A stretch of 15,437 bases of DNA from Planctomicrobium piriforme (GTDB lineage Bacteria > Planctomycetota > Planctomycetia > Pirellulales > PNKZ01), in the NCBI GenBank assembly GCA_945877965.1, contig CAMCTH010000031.1, positions 1 to 15,437 on the forward strand, read 5' to 3'. Under the pieces are notes generated by a model. That model saw nothing but the letters and a program-made list of their open reading frames with translations, ran no database searches and was not told the DNA's origin. How positions within the stretch are numbered: position 1 is the stretch's first letter; the number at the start of each line of letters is the position of its first letter. Positions 1 through 6,914 of this stretch are shown here, in pieces. The position numbers were made by a program, and so were the translations under genes.

Positions 1-1404
1 GTCTTGCGAGTTCGAGATGTTGATCGGCTGCGTGCCGGGCGTCCCGATGATGATCGCGTTCGTTAACTCCGTGACGGGCGAGTGTCCCGTCATGAGTTGA
101 TGCCCGAGGTTCCCTTCGAGCCGAACGTTGCGGGCCTTGGTCGTCGAGAGGTTGCCGTTCGCCATGCCGGTCGAATTGCCGACCGACCAGAAGCCGTCGA
201 TCTCGACTTCGCACGTTTCGTGAGGGCTGATGCCGTCGTCGCCGCACTCTAGGGCGGCGATGTTTTGCAGCAGCACGTCCTTCGTCGCGCCGTGCAAGTT
301 ATAACCGTCGTTCAGCACACGACAGACGATCAGGTTCTTGACGACGAAATGGGTCGCGGCGACTTTCGGAGCACGCACGGCGAGGCCGTTGCGGCGATAC
401 GGGGCCTCGACTTTCGCGTCGGCCAAGCTGCCGGAGACTTTGATGTAAAACGTCTGCTCCGCTGCGGAGTAAGTCCATTCGCCGGGCTGCAAGTCGCCCG
501 GGGCTTTGAAGTGCGCCTTGGCTCCTTTCATCGAACGACCCATGTGCTGCGCGACGCCGTCGAAGACGAGGTACACGCGACCGAGCTTGGCCGGATCGCC
601 GAATTCTTCGAGTTCAGAAAGAAACGTCGCGCTCTTGTACAGACCCGGCGCGCCGGACGGTTGCCAGCTTTCGATACGTAGGGGATCGCAACCGGTGATC
701 GTCGCGCCGTGGCCGTCGATCGTGATCGGCTTGCCGGGCACGCCGCCGAAGTTGTCGCCGAGCCGGAGCGTTTCGCGATACGGCTCGTTCGTGACGGCCA
801 AGTGCAGCGTGTCGCCCGGTTGCAGCAGCGACACGGCCTTGACGAGCGTTTTGACCGGGGCCCCGGCCGTGTTCTTCGTGGCCGAGAGACCGTTCGCCGC
901 ATCGTCGCCGAGTTCGTTGTTGACGTAATATTGACGCGCCGGGCCGGTCGGGGCCTGGCGGGCCGCGGCGGCCTTCAGGGCCTCGTCGCCATACTGCCGC
1001 ATGCGGGCCATCGATTCCCCTTGCCGCGCGTGGTAAGTCGCTTTGCGATCGGCGGCCGCCGCCGCGCCGCCGGCTCGCAGGGCGGCCCGATCGCCGGTGA
1101 GGGCGGCATCACGCCCCATCGCCGACGGCGTCGGTCGCGTACCGCTGGGCGTCGTCGTCGGACGACCGGTCGTGGGGCGGTCCGTCGTCGGTCTATTTCG
1201 CGGCGGCGTCGCGGTGCGGCCCGTCGAGCGGGCTTGCGTCAGCTTGTCGAACTCCGCTTGCTCCGCGGCCGACAGCGGCATGCCGTTGCGAATCTTTTCG
1301 CGCAACGCTCGGAAGCGGCTTGCGTCGTCGACCTGTGCCGGTACTCGCGCTGCGAACGCGACGAAGAGGAGTAGCAACGACGCAACGAGCGACGCACGTT
1401 TCAT
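1..1404 (-). CDS. Secreted right-handed beta-helix (pectate-lyase-like fold) protein, C-terminus beyond window
   Basis: The frame is open from the ATG at 1404 to the window edge (468 codons, no stop), so the gene is partial. The product starts with a Sec signal peptide (basic MKR, hydrophobic residues 5-18, probable cleavage after VPA at 21-23). Next comes a Thr/Pro/Arg-rich linker (about 60-95) with short RPTT repeats, then an Ala-rich stretch. From residue 159 the sequence reads YYVNNELGDDAANGLS..., followed by a KTLVKAV...PGDTL segment typical of the N-cap of extracellular parallel beta-helix proteins. Beta-helix coils follow, with DGYNLHG (366-372) and GDDGISPHE (388-396). The family includes polysaccharide lyases, epimerases and non-catalytic surface proteins; no catalytic set is identifiable, so the substrate is unknown. 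The start is supported by AAGGAA at 1411-1416, six bases before the ATG. The gene lies 10 bp after marR and resembles the protein encoded at 2205-3122. Confidence 0.85.
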   Translation of the reverse strand, partial: MKRASLVASLLLLFVAFAARVPAQVDDASRFRALREKIRNGMPLSAAEQAEFDKLTQARSTGRTATPPRNRPTTDRPTTGRPTTTPSGTRPTPSAMGRDAALTGDRAALRAGGAAAAADRKATYHARQGESMARMRQYGDEALKAAAARQAPTGPARQYYVNNELGDDAANGLSATKNTAGAPVKTLVKAVSLLQPGDTLHLAVTNEPYRETLRLGDNFGGVPGKPITIDGHGATITGCDPLRIESWQPSGAPGLYKSATFLSELEEFGDPAKLGRVYLVFDGVAQHMGRSMKGAKAHFKAPGDLQPGEWTYSAAEQTFYIKVSGSLADAKVEAPYRRNGLAVRAPKVAATHFVVKNLIVCRVLNDGYNLHGATKDVLLQNIAALECGDDGISPHETCEVEIDGFWSVGNSTGMANGNLSTTKARNVRLEGNLGHQLMTGHSPVTELTNAIIIGTPGTQPINISNSQD

Positions 1405-1410
1405 ACAAGA

Positions 1411-1416
1411 TTCCTT
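1411..1416 (-). promoter_or_regulatory. Ribosome-binding site of the left-edge beta-helix gene, overlapping the marR stop
   Basis: On the minus strand AAGGAA lies six bases before the ATG at 1404, and its first two bases belong to the TAA stop of the MarR gene (1415-1417). This fixes the start of the downstream gene and suggests translational coupling of the pair. Confidence 0.7.
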
Positions 1417-2002
1417 AAACGTTCGAATTGAGTTGCGATTTCGCGAGCCGCTGTTCTTCCTTGCGGAGGCTTTGTGTGAGTCGCTGTAAGATGATCTTCG
1501 CCTGCGGAAGGTGTTTGTCGCCGAGTCCTTGGCGAAAGACGTCGCTCATTTGGCCGACCATCGCTCGACACTTCGGTTCGAGCTTACGGGCCAGCGGCGT
1601 CAGGCGGACGCGGACGAGTCGGCCGTCGATCTCGTCGCGGCTCCGCTCGACGAGTTTGACCTTCTCCATGCGAGACAACAGGCCGGTGAGCGTCGACCCG
1701 GCGAGTTGCGAACGAGCGGCGATCTCTTTGATCGTGCGATTGTCTTCCTCGTAGAGGGCAAACAGGATGTGCCCCATGCCGGGACGAATCAGATGATCGA
1801 GCCCGGTGTCGACGAGAATCCGCTCGGCCAACCCGACGTAGGCGTAGTAAGCCCGACCGAGCTCCCACATCACATGGCCGAGTAAGTCGTCGACTTGCGC
1901 GACTGCGACTCGGCCGACGATCGGAGTGCCGGTCTTTTCCGGAACGTCTGCCTTTTCAACCGGGGCGACTTTGCGGCGACGGCGGGTTGTCGTTTCAGCC
2001 AT
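1415..2002 (-). CDS. MarR-family winged helix-turn-helix transcriptional regulator
   Basis: This 195-residue protein has a basic, probably disordered N-terminal tail (RRRRK at 7-11, to about 30) and then a MarR-type core. Dimerisation helices cover about 35-75. The DNA-binding part contains IKEIAARSQLAGSTLTGLLS (91-110), where the second half is the recognition helix, followed by MEKVKLVER. The wing is RDEIDGRLVRVRLT (122-135), which keeps the family's D-x-R...V-x-L-T pattern. MarR proteins are usually 140-160 residues, so the N-terminal tail is an addition. They commonly bind palindromes in their own promoter and are released by small ligands or oxidation. I see no basis for naming a ligand. 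The gene is followed after 10 bp by a secreted beta-helix gene, its most likely target, and is preceded by a palindrome at 2025-2042. Confidence 0.9.
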   Translation of the reverse strand: MAETTTRRRRKVAPVEKADVPEKTGTPIVGRVAVAQVDDLLGHVMWELGRAYYAYVGLAERILVDTGLDHLIRPGMGHILFALYEEDNRTIKEIAARSQLAGSTLTGLLSRMEKVKLVERSRDEIDGRLVRVRLTPLARKLEPKCRAMVGQMSDVFRQGLGDKHLPQAKIILQRLTQSLRKEEQRLAKSQLNSNV

Positions 2003-2020
2003 GATTTCAACTCGGCAAGG

Positions 2021-2049
2021 CTATTAGTTCGGTACCGAAGTATTGTCTG
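2021..2049 (-). promoter_or_regulatory. Candidate marR promoter with embedded operator
   Basis: On the minus strand CAGACA (2044-2049) and TAATAG (2021-2026) are separated by 17 bases and lie 19-47 bp before the marR ATG. The hexamers match the sigma-70 consensus only partly (4/6 and 3/6). The case rests mainly on correct spacing and on the palindrome that fills the spacer. Confidence 0.3.
2025..2042. promoter_or_regulatory. Palindromic candidate MarR operator
   Basis: TAGTTCGGTACCGAAGTA is an 18-bp palindrome with one mismatched pair; its inner 12 bp, TTCGGTACCGAA (2028-2039), are perfect. It lies 22 bp upstream of the marR start codon. Size, symmetry and position fit the autoregulatory sites of MarR proteins. 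That this MarR protein binds it is inference. Confidence 0.45.
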
Positions 2050-2065
2050 GCTCATCTTACCCCGC

Positions 2066-2092
2066 GGCTCGGAGGAGGTTCCGAGCCTTTTT
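2066..2092 (+). terminator. Intrinsic-terminator-like hairpin facing rightwards
   Basis: GGCTCGG (2066-2072) and CCGAGCC (2081-2087) form a perfect 7-bp stem around an 8-base loop, followed directly by five T residues (2088-2092) on the plus strand. No plus-strand gene precedes it here. On the minus strand, which carries the neighbouring genes, there is no T tract. It may end antisense transcription, or act as a stable hairpin between the beta-helix gene and marR. Confidence 0.35.
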
Positions 2093-2120
2093 AGAAAAAG
2101 TCGTCCCGCACGCGGAAACG

Positions 2121-2143
2121 GCGTGTTTACGGGGAAAACACGC
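2121..2143. repeat. 8-bp stem inverted repeat
   Basis: GCGTGTTT (2121-2128) and AAACACGC (2136-2143) pair perfectly around a 7-base loop in the 202-bp gap between the beta-helix gene and marR. There is no T tract on either side, so it is a weak candidate for a transcript-end structure. A second small hairpin, GGCAGG/CCTGCC (2184-2189 with 2196-2201), lies just after the stop of the beta-helix gene. Confidence 0.35.
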
Positions 2144-2204
2144 GATTAAGAAGGGCTGGCCGGCGGCCGAAGCCCGACGGCAGGGCAGGGCGGATCCTGC
2201 CGGC

Positions 2205-3122
2205 TTACGGCGTCTTACGCCACTCGACCCGCTCGCGTTCGACCTGCGTGCCGTCGGCGATGTGGAAGTCGCGGGCCTGATTGTAGATCAGAATGTCGCT
2301 CACGCGGTGCGACTTGCCGGTGAAGTGGAACGCTGCCCCGACGTTGTCGTGCACTTGGCAATGCCGGTAGCTCGTCGTGCAGCGATTGACGTCGGCGATG
2401 CCGCCGGCGACCGAGCCGTTCCAGGCGACTTCGGCATGCTCAACCTGCATCTCGACGTCGTCGTGCGCGCTGATCCCTTCGTCACAATTCGAGAAGGCAC
2501 GAATGTTTTCGAGCCGGATGCCGACCCATTTGTTGTGAATGTTGAAGCCGTCGTTCGAAGCGTGCTTGGCCGTGATGTTCTTGACGATGATGTGCGAGCA
2601 GGCGACCGTCACGCAACTGATGCCGGGTTTTGGGGGCAGAATGACGCGATTCTTTTCCGGTGTTTTTCCCTTCGGCCAACGGAAGTAGAACGAACCGTCG
2701 GCGGCGTAACCCATCTGCCCCTGTGCGAGCTTGTCGGGCGAAACGTAGCAACGCCCGACGCGATCGGGATGTTTTTTCTCTTCGTCGCGATCGCGGGGAA
2801 TGACGATCGGCACTTCGTCGATAAACAAGCCCGGGAAGTTGGCGGACGCTTGCGCTTCGCGCTCGAGCAACGGCCCGTTCGACGTCCAAAGATCGCCGGT
2901 TTTCTTCCACGGCTGATCGCTCACGTCGATCCCGAGATCGATAACGAGCCCTTCACCGTCGAACACGACCGGCTTCTCCGGTGTTCCGCCTTGCTTCAGA
3001 ACGAGCGGGGTACGAGAGAATTTCGGCGCGGCTGGTGTTCCGGTCGTCGGCTCCGCGGCCCCGAGCGATTGCGGAGCTATGGCCAACAGCAGCGTGCAAC
3101 CGATGAATAAAGTCGACTTCAT
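2205..3122 (-). CDS. Secreted right-handed beta-helix repeat protein
   Basis: The product has 305 residues from the ATG at 3122. A TTG 15 bp upstream would add five residues, but the ATG places the Lys directly before the hydrophobic signal segment (MKSTLFIGCTLLLAIAP), with probable signal-peptidase cleavage near residues 20-23. Beta-helix repeats run from about 170 to 290: HIIVKNITAKHASNDGFNIH (177-196), NCDEGISAHDD (212-222), then short parallel-strand coils to FHFTG (265-269). The DG-x-N-x-H and EGIS-x-H motifs closely match the protein encoded at 1-1404, so the two are paralogs. This one is shorter and lacks the Thr/Pro linker. Carbohydrate binding or cleavage outside the cytoplasm is the family expectation; no active site is certain. 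The gene lies 39 bp after the Nramp-like gene and is probably co-transcribed with it. Confidence 0.85.
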   Translation of the reverse strand: MKSTLFIGCTLLLAIAPQSLGAAEPTTGTPAAPKFSRTPLVLKQGGTPEKPVVFDGEGLVIDLGIDVSDQPWKKTGDLWTSNGPLLEREAQASANFPGLFIDEVPIVIPRDRDEEKKHPDRVGRCYVSPDKLAQGQMGYAADGSFYFRWPKGKTPEKNRVILPPKPGISCVTVACSHIIVKNITAKHASNDGFNIHNKWVGIRLENIRAFSNCDEGISAHDDVEMQVEHAEVAWNGSVAGGIADVNRCTTSYRHCQVHDNVGAAFHFTGKSHRVSDILIYNQARDFHIADGTQVERERVEWRKTP

Positions 3123-3161
3123 GAAAGCATCCCGCAAAAAAGTGTGCCGATTGAATGTTGG

Positions 3162-4463
3162 TTATTTGCCGCCCGTAAAGTAGCGGACGATCGCGATGAC
3201 CGACTCGCCTGCACTATAAACCGCCAGCACGAAGAGAAACGCCATCAGGACGTTCTCCCACCAGCGATTGCGATATTCTTTGCCGATGTACTTCGCGTCG
3301 GCGGTGATCCACCAGAGTCCGCCGGCCAAGAGCGGCAGCATCACCACTTGCGCGCTGTTGGCGAGCAGCGTGAGTCGCACGAAGTCGGGCATGCCCGGGA
3401 TCGTCCAAATCAGCGGCGACACCAAGCACCAGACGATCAGCACGCGATAGAGCGGATGGCTCCGATAGTCTTGCGTGATCTTGCCCGTGCCGGCTTTGTG
3501 CCGCAGCCAAGCGTGGCTCCCCATGTACGCCAGCCCGACGGCGTGTCCGAGCACGGAAGTGTAAATCGCGGCGAAGATGCCGAGATAAAACAACCGCCGT
3601 CCCCATTCGCCGAGCACCGTGCTCAAGAGCTTCGGCAGATCGTCGAGGACTGTGATCGTCTTGTCGGGATAGAGCAACTCCGCGCCGAGTATCCAAACCG
3701 AGAGGTTCAAAATCAGCAGCACGACGATCGCCAGCAAGAAATCGTAGAACTGCACGCGACGATACTGCGCCCCGCGCCAGCCTTTGGCGTCGAGGAAGTA
3801 AGGATAGGCGAGATTCATCAGCGAACCGCCGACGGCGCCGACCATGCCCATCGCGATGAGCAGCGGTCCAAACGCGCCGCGCTGCTCCGGCATTTCAACT
3901 TTCACCAGACCCGCGAGCAGCGCTGCGGGATCGAACCCGACCCACAGGGCCGAGCCGAGAAACGAGATCGACAGCAGGCCGAGCAGAATCTTGAAGACGA
4001 GTTCGAGCCGATCGTACGACGGACGAAACGCCAAGTAGAAGGCGATGCCGTTCCAGAGCAGGGCCCATTGCCAGATCTCGCCGAGGCCCGTCAGATTGCG
4101 ACACGTTTCCGCCGTGCCGACGGTCATGTACGCCAAGTAGACGTGCCCCATGACGAACGACGCTGCCAGCAGGAGCGGGGCATACCAGGGATGCAACCGC
4201 GCGAGGCCGTCCAAAACTCCTTCGCCGTGTTGATTGCAAAGTTGATAGCGTGCGATGAGCGAGACGAACAAGAATCGCATCAAGACGGCGACGATCAGCA
4301 CCCACATCAGTGAGTAGCCGTAGTTGCCGCCGGCGATGCCGATCTCGACGATGTCGCCGGCGCCAAGCCAAGTGAGCACCACCATGATGCCGGGCCCGAA
4401 CGAAGCGAGATACTCGCGAAACGTGTGCGGGACCGGCGGCGCGGAGCCGGAAGGAGACGACAT
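3162..4463 (-). CDS. Divergent Nramp-family (COG1914-like) divalent-metal transporter
   Basis: This 433-residue integral membrane protein has about eleven hydrophobic segments. The N-terminus resembles Nramp TM1: FGPG at 22-25, a hydrophobic run, then GAGDIVE (34-40) and GGNYGYSLMW (45-54), which line up with the family's GPG...DPGN...GYxLLW. The canonical metal-binding DPGN is replaced by GAGD. The expected MPH motif of TM6 is also missing: the region GAVGGSLMNLAYPYFL (209-224) takes its place. Typical Nramp proteins import Mn2+ or Fe2+ with protons; related proteins with altered motifs can move other ions such as Mg2+. The fold is well supported but the substrate is not. Length fits the family. 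The start ATG has no evident Shine-Dalgarno sequence. It follows the preA-like gene by 74 bp and precedes a beta-helix gene by 39 bp. Confidence 0.82.
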   Translation of the reverse strand: MSSPSGSAPPVPHTFREYLASFGPGIMVVLTWLGAGDIVEIGIAGGNYGYSLMWVLIVAVLMRFLFVSLIARYQLCNQHGEGVLDGLARLHPWYAPLLLAASFVMGHVYLAYMTVGTAETCRNLTGLGEIWQWALLWNGIAFYLAFRPSYDRLELVFKILLGLLSISFLGSALWVGFDPAALLAGLVKVEMPEQRGAFGPLLIAMGMVGAVGGSLMNLAYPYFLDAKGWRGAQYRRVQFYDFLLAIVVLLILNLSVWILGAELLYPDKTITVLDDLPKLLSTVLGEWGRRLFYLGIFAAIYTSVLGHAVGLAYMGSHAWLRHKAGTGKITQDYRSHPLYRVLIVWCLVSPLIWTIPGMPDFVRLTLLANSAQVVMLPLLAGGLWWITADAKYIGKEYRNRWWENVLMAFLFVLAVYSAGESVIAIVRYFTGGK

Positions 4464-4537
4464 GGGCGGAAACCGATGGGGCGAGAGAGGCGGGGCGTGC
4501 TTCGCTGCGAAACGTTAGCGGCGAGGTTGTTGTCTAA

Positions 4538-5677
4538 CTAACCGCGGGCGAGGGCGTCGGATTGTTTTACAAAATCATCGCCGCGCCATTCGTTGTCGGC
4601 CTTGATCTGCTTGCCGTCCGTTTGCGGCTTTGCGGCGGCGGCCTTCGCTTTGCGGGCCTCCGCCTGGCGATGCACCAGGTCGTAATGCGTCGTGAAGTAC
4701 TGCAAGCTGTGCCCTTTGAAATCGGCGAGCGACTTGAAATTGTGCTTGTCCATAAAGGCCGAGAGTTCGTCGAGCATCGGCTTGATGCACGGGTAACCGA
4801 CCTTCATCACATAGGTGCAAACCTGCACGGTGTCGGCCCCCAGCAGAATAAACTGGGCCGCATCGTTGCCGCTTTCGATGCCGCCGATGCCCGAGAGTGT
4901 GCGCCCCGGGAACTCGTCGCGAATCACCTTGGCCACTTCCATGCACATGCGGAGCGCGATCGGCATGACCGCCTTCGACGAGTAGCCGCCGGGGGTCGTG
5001 TAACCTTCGACCGTCGGCTCGGGGCGCAACGTTTCGAGGTTCACGCCGATGACGCTGCGGATCGTGTTGATCGCCGCGATCCCTTGGCAACCGGCGGCTA
5101 GCGCGGCCCGCGTCGGGTCTTCGATGTGCGTCACGTTCGGCGTCATCTTCGCCCAGACCGGGACCTTGGCGGCCCCCATCACCCAACTGCAAACCTCTTT
5201 CAGAATCTCGGGGTTCTCACCCATCGCCGAGCCCATGCGTCGCTCGGGCAATCCGTGCGGGCAAGAAAAATTGCACTCGAACGCGTCGACGCCGGCCTCT
5301 TGGCACCGCTCGACGATCTCAACCCAAGCATCTTTGCGGAACTCTTCCATGATCGACGCGATGAGCACGCGGTCGGGATACTTGTCTTTCAACTGCTTGA
5401 ACTCGTCGATCCAAACATCAAAGCCGCGATCGCTGATGAGCTCGATGTTCTCCCAGCCGATGATCTCATTCGACCCGGCCGCACGAAGGCGACCGTAACG
5501 CGGCTGGACGTTGACGACCTTCGCCGCATCGAGGCTGACCGTCTTGCAGATAACCGCCCCCCAACCTTCGTCGAACGCTTTGCCGATGACGTTCGCGTTC
5601 GTGCCCGGCGGGCCGGAGCCGATGATGAACGGGTTGGGCAGCTTCAAGCCGTCAACGACGGTGCTGAGATCGGCCAT
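4538..5677 (-). CDS. preA: PreA-like NAD-dependent dihydropyrimidine dehydrogenase subunit / dihydroorotate dehydrogenase-family flavoprotein
   Basis: This 379-residue TIM-barrel flavoenzyme resembles the catalytic half of dihydropyrimidine dehydrogenase, which reduces uracil and thymine. Family signatures are KLPNPFIIGSGPP (12-24), a Lys in ICKTVS (43-48), ECNFSCPHGLPERRMG (134-149), AKMTPNV (176-182), AINTI (202-206) and the FMN-phosphate site SGIGGIESGNDAAQFILLGA (262-281). At the mobile-loop position of the mammalian catalytic Cys (GLACGQDPE) this protein has Met152 (GSAMGENPE). E. coli PreA ends in a two-cluster 4Fe-4S domain; here the C-terminus is an Ala/Lys-rich tail without Cys clusters. 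The ATG at 5677 is preferred over a GTG two codons upstream because GAGG (5683-5686) sits five bases before it. No preT-like gene is adjacent, so the electron partner and true substrate are open. Confidence 0.85.
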   Translation of the reverse strand: MADLSTVVDGLKLPNPFIIGSGPPGTNANVIGKAFDEGWGAVICKTVSLDAAKVVNVQPRYGRLRAAGSNEIIGWENIELISDRGFDVWIDEFKQLKDKYPDRVLIASIMEEFRKDAWVEIVERCQEAGVDAFECNFSCPHGLPERRMGSAMGENPEILKEVCSWVMGAAKVPVWAKMTPNVTHIEDPTRAALAAGCQGIAAINTIRSVIGVNLETLRPEPTVEGYTTPGGYSSKAVMPIALRMCMEVAKVIRDEFPGRTLSGIGGIESGNDAAQFILLGADTVQVCTYVMKVGYPCIKPMLDELSAFMDKHNFKSLADFKGHSLQYFTTHYDLVHRQAEARKAKAAAAKPQTDGKQIKADNEWRGDDFVKQSDALARG

Positions 5678-5755
5678 GACCACCTCGGCGAAAATGTTCG
5701 CAGCAAAAAGATGAGACGCGAAAGAAGCAGAGACGCAGCGGCAGACGCAATGCGA

Positions 5756-5770
5756 CGGCTATTATAGCCG
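5756..5770. repeat. 15-bp palindrome across the ribD stop codon
   Basis: CGGCTAT (5756-5762) and ATAGCCG (5764-5770) are perfect inverted arms around one base. The palindrome covers the TAA stop of ribD (5762-5764) and contains the TATAAT of the candidate preA promoter. It could be an operator or simply the end of the ribD message. Confidence 0.4.
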
Positions 5771-5789
5771 CGACGCATCGTCGTGCGAA
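5761..5789 (-). promoter_or_regulatory. Candidate sigma-70-type promoter for preA
   Basis: On the minus strand a perfect TATAAT (5761-5766) is preceded at 17-bp spacing by TTCGCA (5784-5789; 4/6 match to TTGACA). It lies within the last codons of ribD and would give a leader of roughly 75 bases before the preA ATG. It could serve preA, the Nramp-like gene and the beta-helix gene as one unit. Confidence 0.45.
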
Positions 5790-6904
5790 ACACGACCCCG
5801 GAGATAAGCGTCGCCGTCGAGGATGCGCCACTCGGTCTCGACGAGTTTCTGAGCGGCCGCCATCGGTTCGAAACCCCGTCCGCCGACGGGCGACGGCGCG
5901 GCTTCCCCGCCCGCAATCTTCGGGGCGATGAACGCATGGACCTCGTCGACATGCCCGCCGTCGAAGCACGTTCCCAAGAGCGCGGCACCCCCTTCGACCA
6001 GCACGTTCGTTAGCCGCCGCCGCCCGAACTCGTCGAGTAGTTGCGACAAGCGTTCGCCCCGATCGCCGCCCGGCAACAGCAGCACTTCGCAGCCCGCCGT
6101 TCGCAACGCAGCCACGTTCTCGGCCGGAGTGTCGGCCGCGGCGGCGACCAGCACCGGCGCGTCTTTGACCGTTTGCACCAAGCAACTCTGCAAACTCAGC
6201 GAGGCGCGATCATCAATGACGACGCGGAGCGCGGTCCGCAGGCCGGCCGGTCGCGCGGTGAGCAGCGGGTCGTCGGCTCGCGCCGTTCCCGCCGCGACGA
6301 TGATTGCATCGACTCGGCCGCGCAGTTCATGCACAACGGTCCGCGACGCTTCGTTCGTGATCCAGCGGCTGTCGCGTGCCGCGGTCGCCAGTTTGCCGTC
6401 GAGCGTCATGGCCCATTTCGCAATGACCCACGGACGACCGGAACCGAGCAACTTGAGATACGGTGCGTTGAGCGCGCGGGCCGCCGCTTCGTGGAGGCCG
6501 ATCGTCACGTCGATGCCGGCCGCGCGGAGTTCGGCGACCCCCTTGCCCGCAACTTGCGGAAATGGATCGGCCATCGCGGCGACGACCCGTTTGATCCCGG
6601 CCGCGATGACGGCCTGCGTGCACGGCGGCGTCTTGCCGAAGTGGCAGCACGGTTCGAGCGTCACATAGAGCGTCGCCCCCGCGGCTCGTTCGCCGCAGGC
6701 GTTCAACGCTTCGACTTCGGCATGCGGCCCGCCGTAGCGTCGATGATGACCCTCGCCGATAATCTCGGCCCCGCGCGCCACGACGCAGCCGACCATCGGG
6801 TTCGGCTCGACGGCGCCGCGCCCGTGAGCCGCGAGTTCAAGAGCCCGCGCCATGTGCCAAGCGTCGAGTTCGTGCGCGACGTCGCCTTGTTGCGTGGGCT
6901 TCAT
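5762..6904 (-). CDS. ribD: Bifunctional diaminohydroxyphosphoribosylaminopyrimidine deaminase / 5-amino-6-(5-phosphoribosylamino)uracil reductase
   Basis: RibD carries out the second and third steps of riboflavin synthesis from GTP in the cytoplasm: deamination of the pyrimidine ring, then NADPH-dependent reduction of the ribosyl side chain. The product has 380 residues, close to the usual 360-380. The deaminase domain (about 12-155) has PNPMVGCVV (34-42), the zinc and catalytic motif HAE (61-63) and EPCCHFGKTPPC (84-95), so His61, Cys86 and Cys95 are the zinc ligands and Glu63 the proton shuttle. The reductase domain follows with AKWAMTLDGKLA (162-173), WIT (181-183) and a later NVLVEGGAALLG motif. 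All key residues are present. The start gives the usual short lead before HMARALELA. No Shine-Dalgarno sequence is visible; instead a 22-bp-stem inverted repeat ends 10 bp before the ATG. No other riboflavin genes are adjacent. Confidence 0.97.
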   Translation of the reverse strand: MKPTQQGDVAHELDAWHMARALELAAHGRGAVEPNPMVGCVVARGAEIIGEGHHRRYGGPHAEVEALNACGERAAGATLYVTLEPCCHFGKTPPCTQAVIAAGIKRVVAAMADPFPQVAGKGVAELRAAGIDVTIGLHEAAARALNAPYLKLLGSGRPWVIAKWAMTLDGKLATAARDSRWITNEASRTVVHELRGRVDAIIVAAGTARADDPLLTARPAGLRTALRVVIDDRASLSLQSCLVQTVKDAPVLVAAAADTPAENVAALRTAGCEVLLLPGGDRGERLSQLLDEFGRRRLTNVLVEGGAALLGTCFDGGHVDEVHAFIAPKIAGGEAAPSPVGGRGFEPMAAAQKLVETEWRILDGDAYLRGRVSHDDASRL

Positions 6905-6914
6905 AAGAGCGCGG

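Noticed and set aside
2043..3110. 355-codon plus-strand open frame opposite the beta-helix gene
   Set aside because: Antisense to a gene with a signal peptide and beta-helix motifs; no recognisable domain, and an Arg/Val/Asp-rich composition typical of shadow frames.
3144..4313. 389-codon plus-strand open frame opposite the Nramp-like gene
   Set aside because: It lies fully antisense to a protein with clear membrane segments and Nramp similarity. Its translation is rich in Arg, Gln, His and Asp without any motif, as expected from antisense reading of GC-rich DNA.
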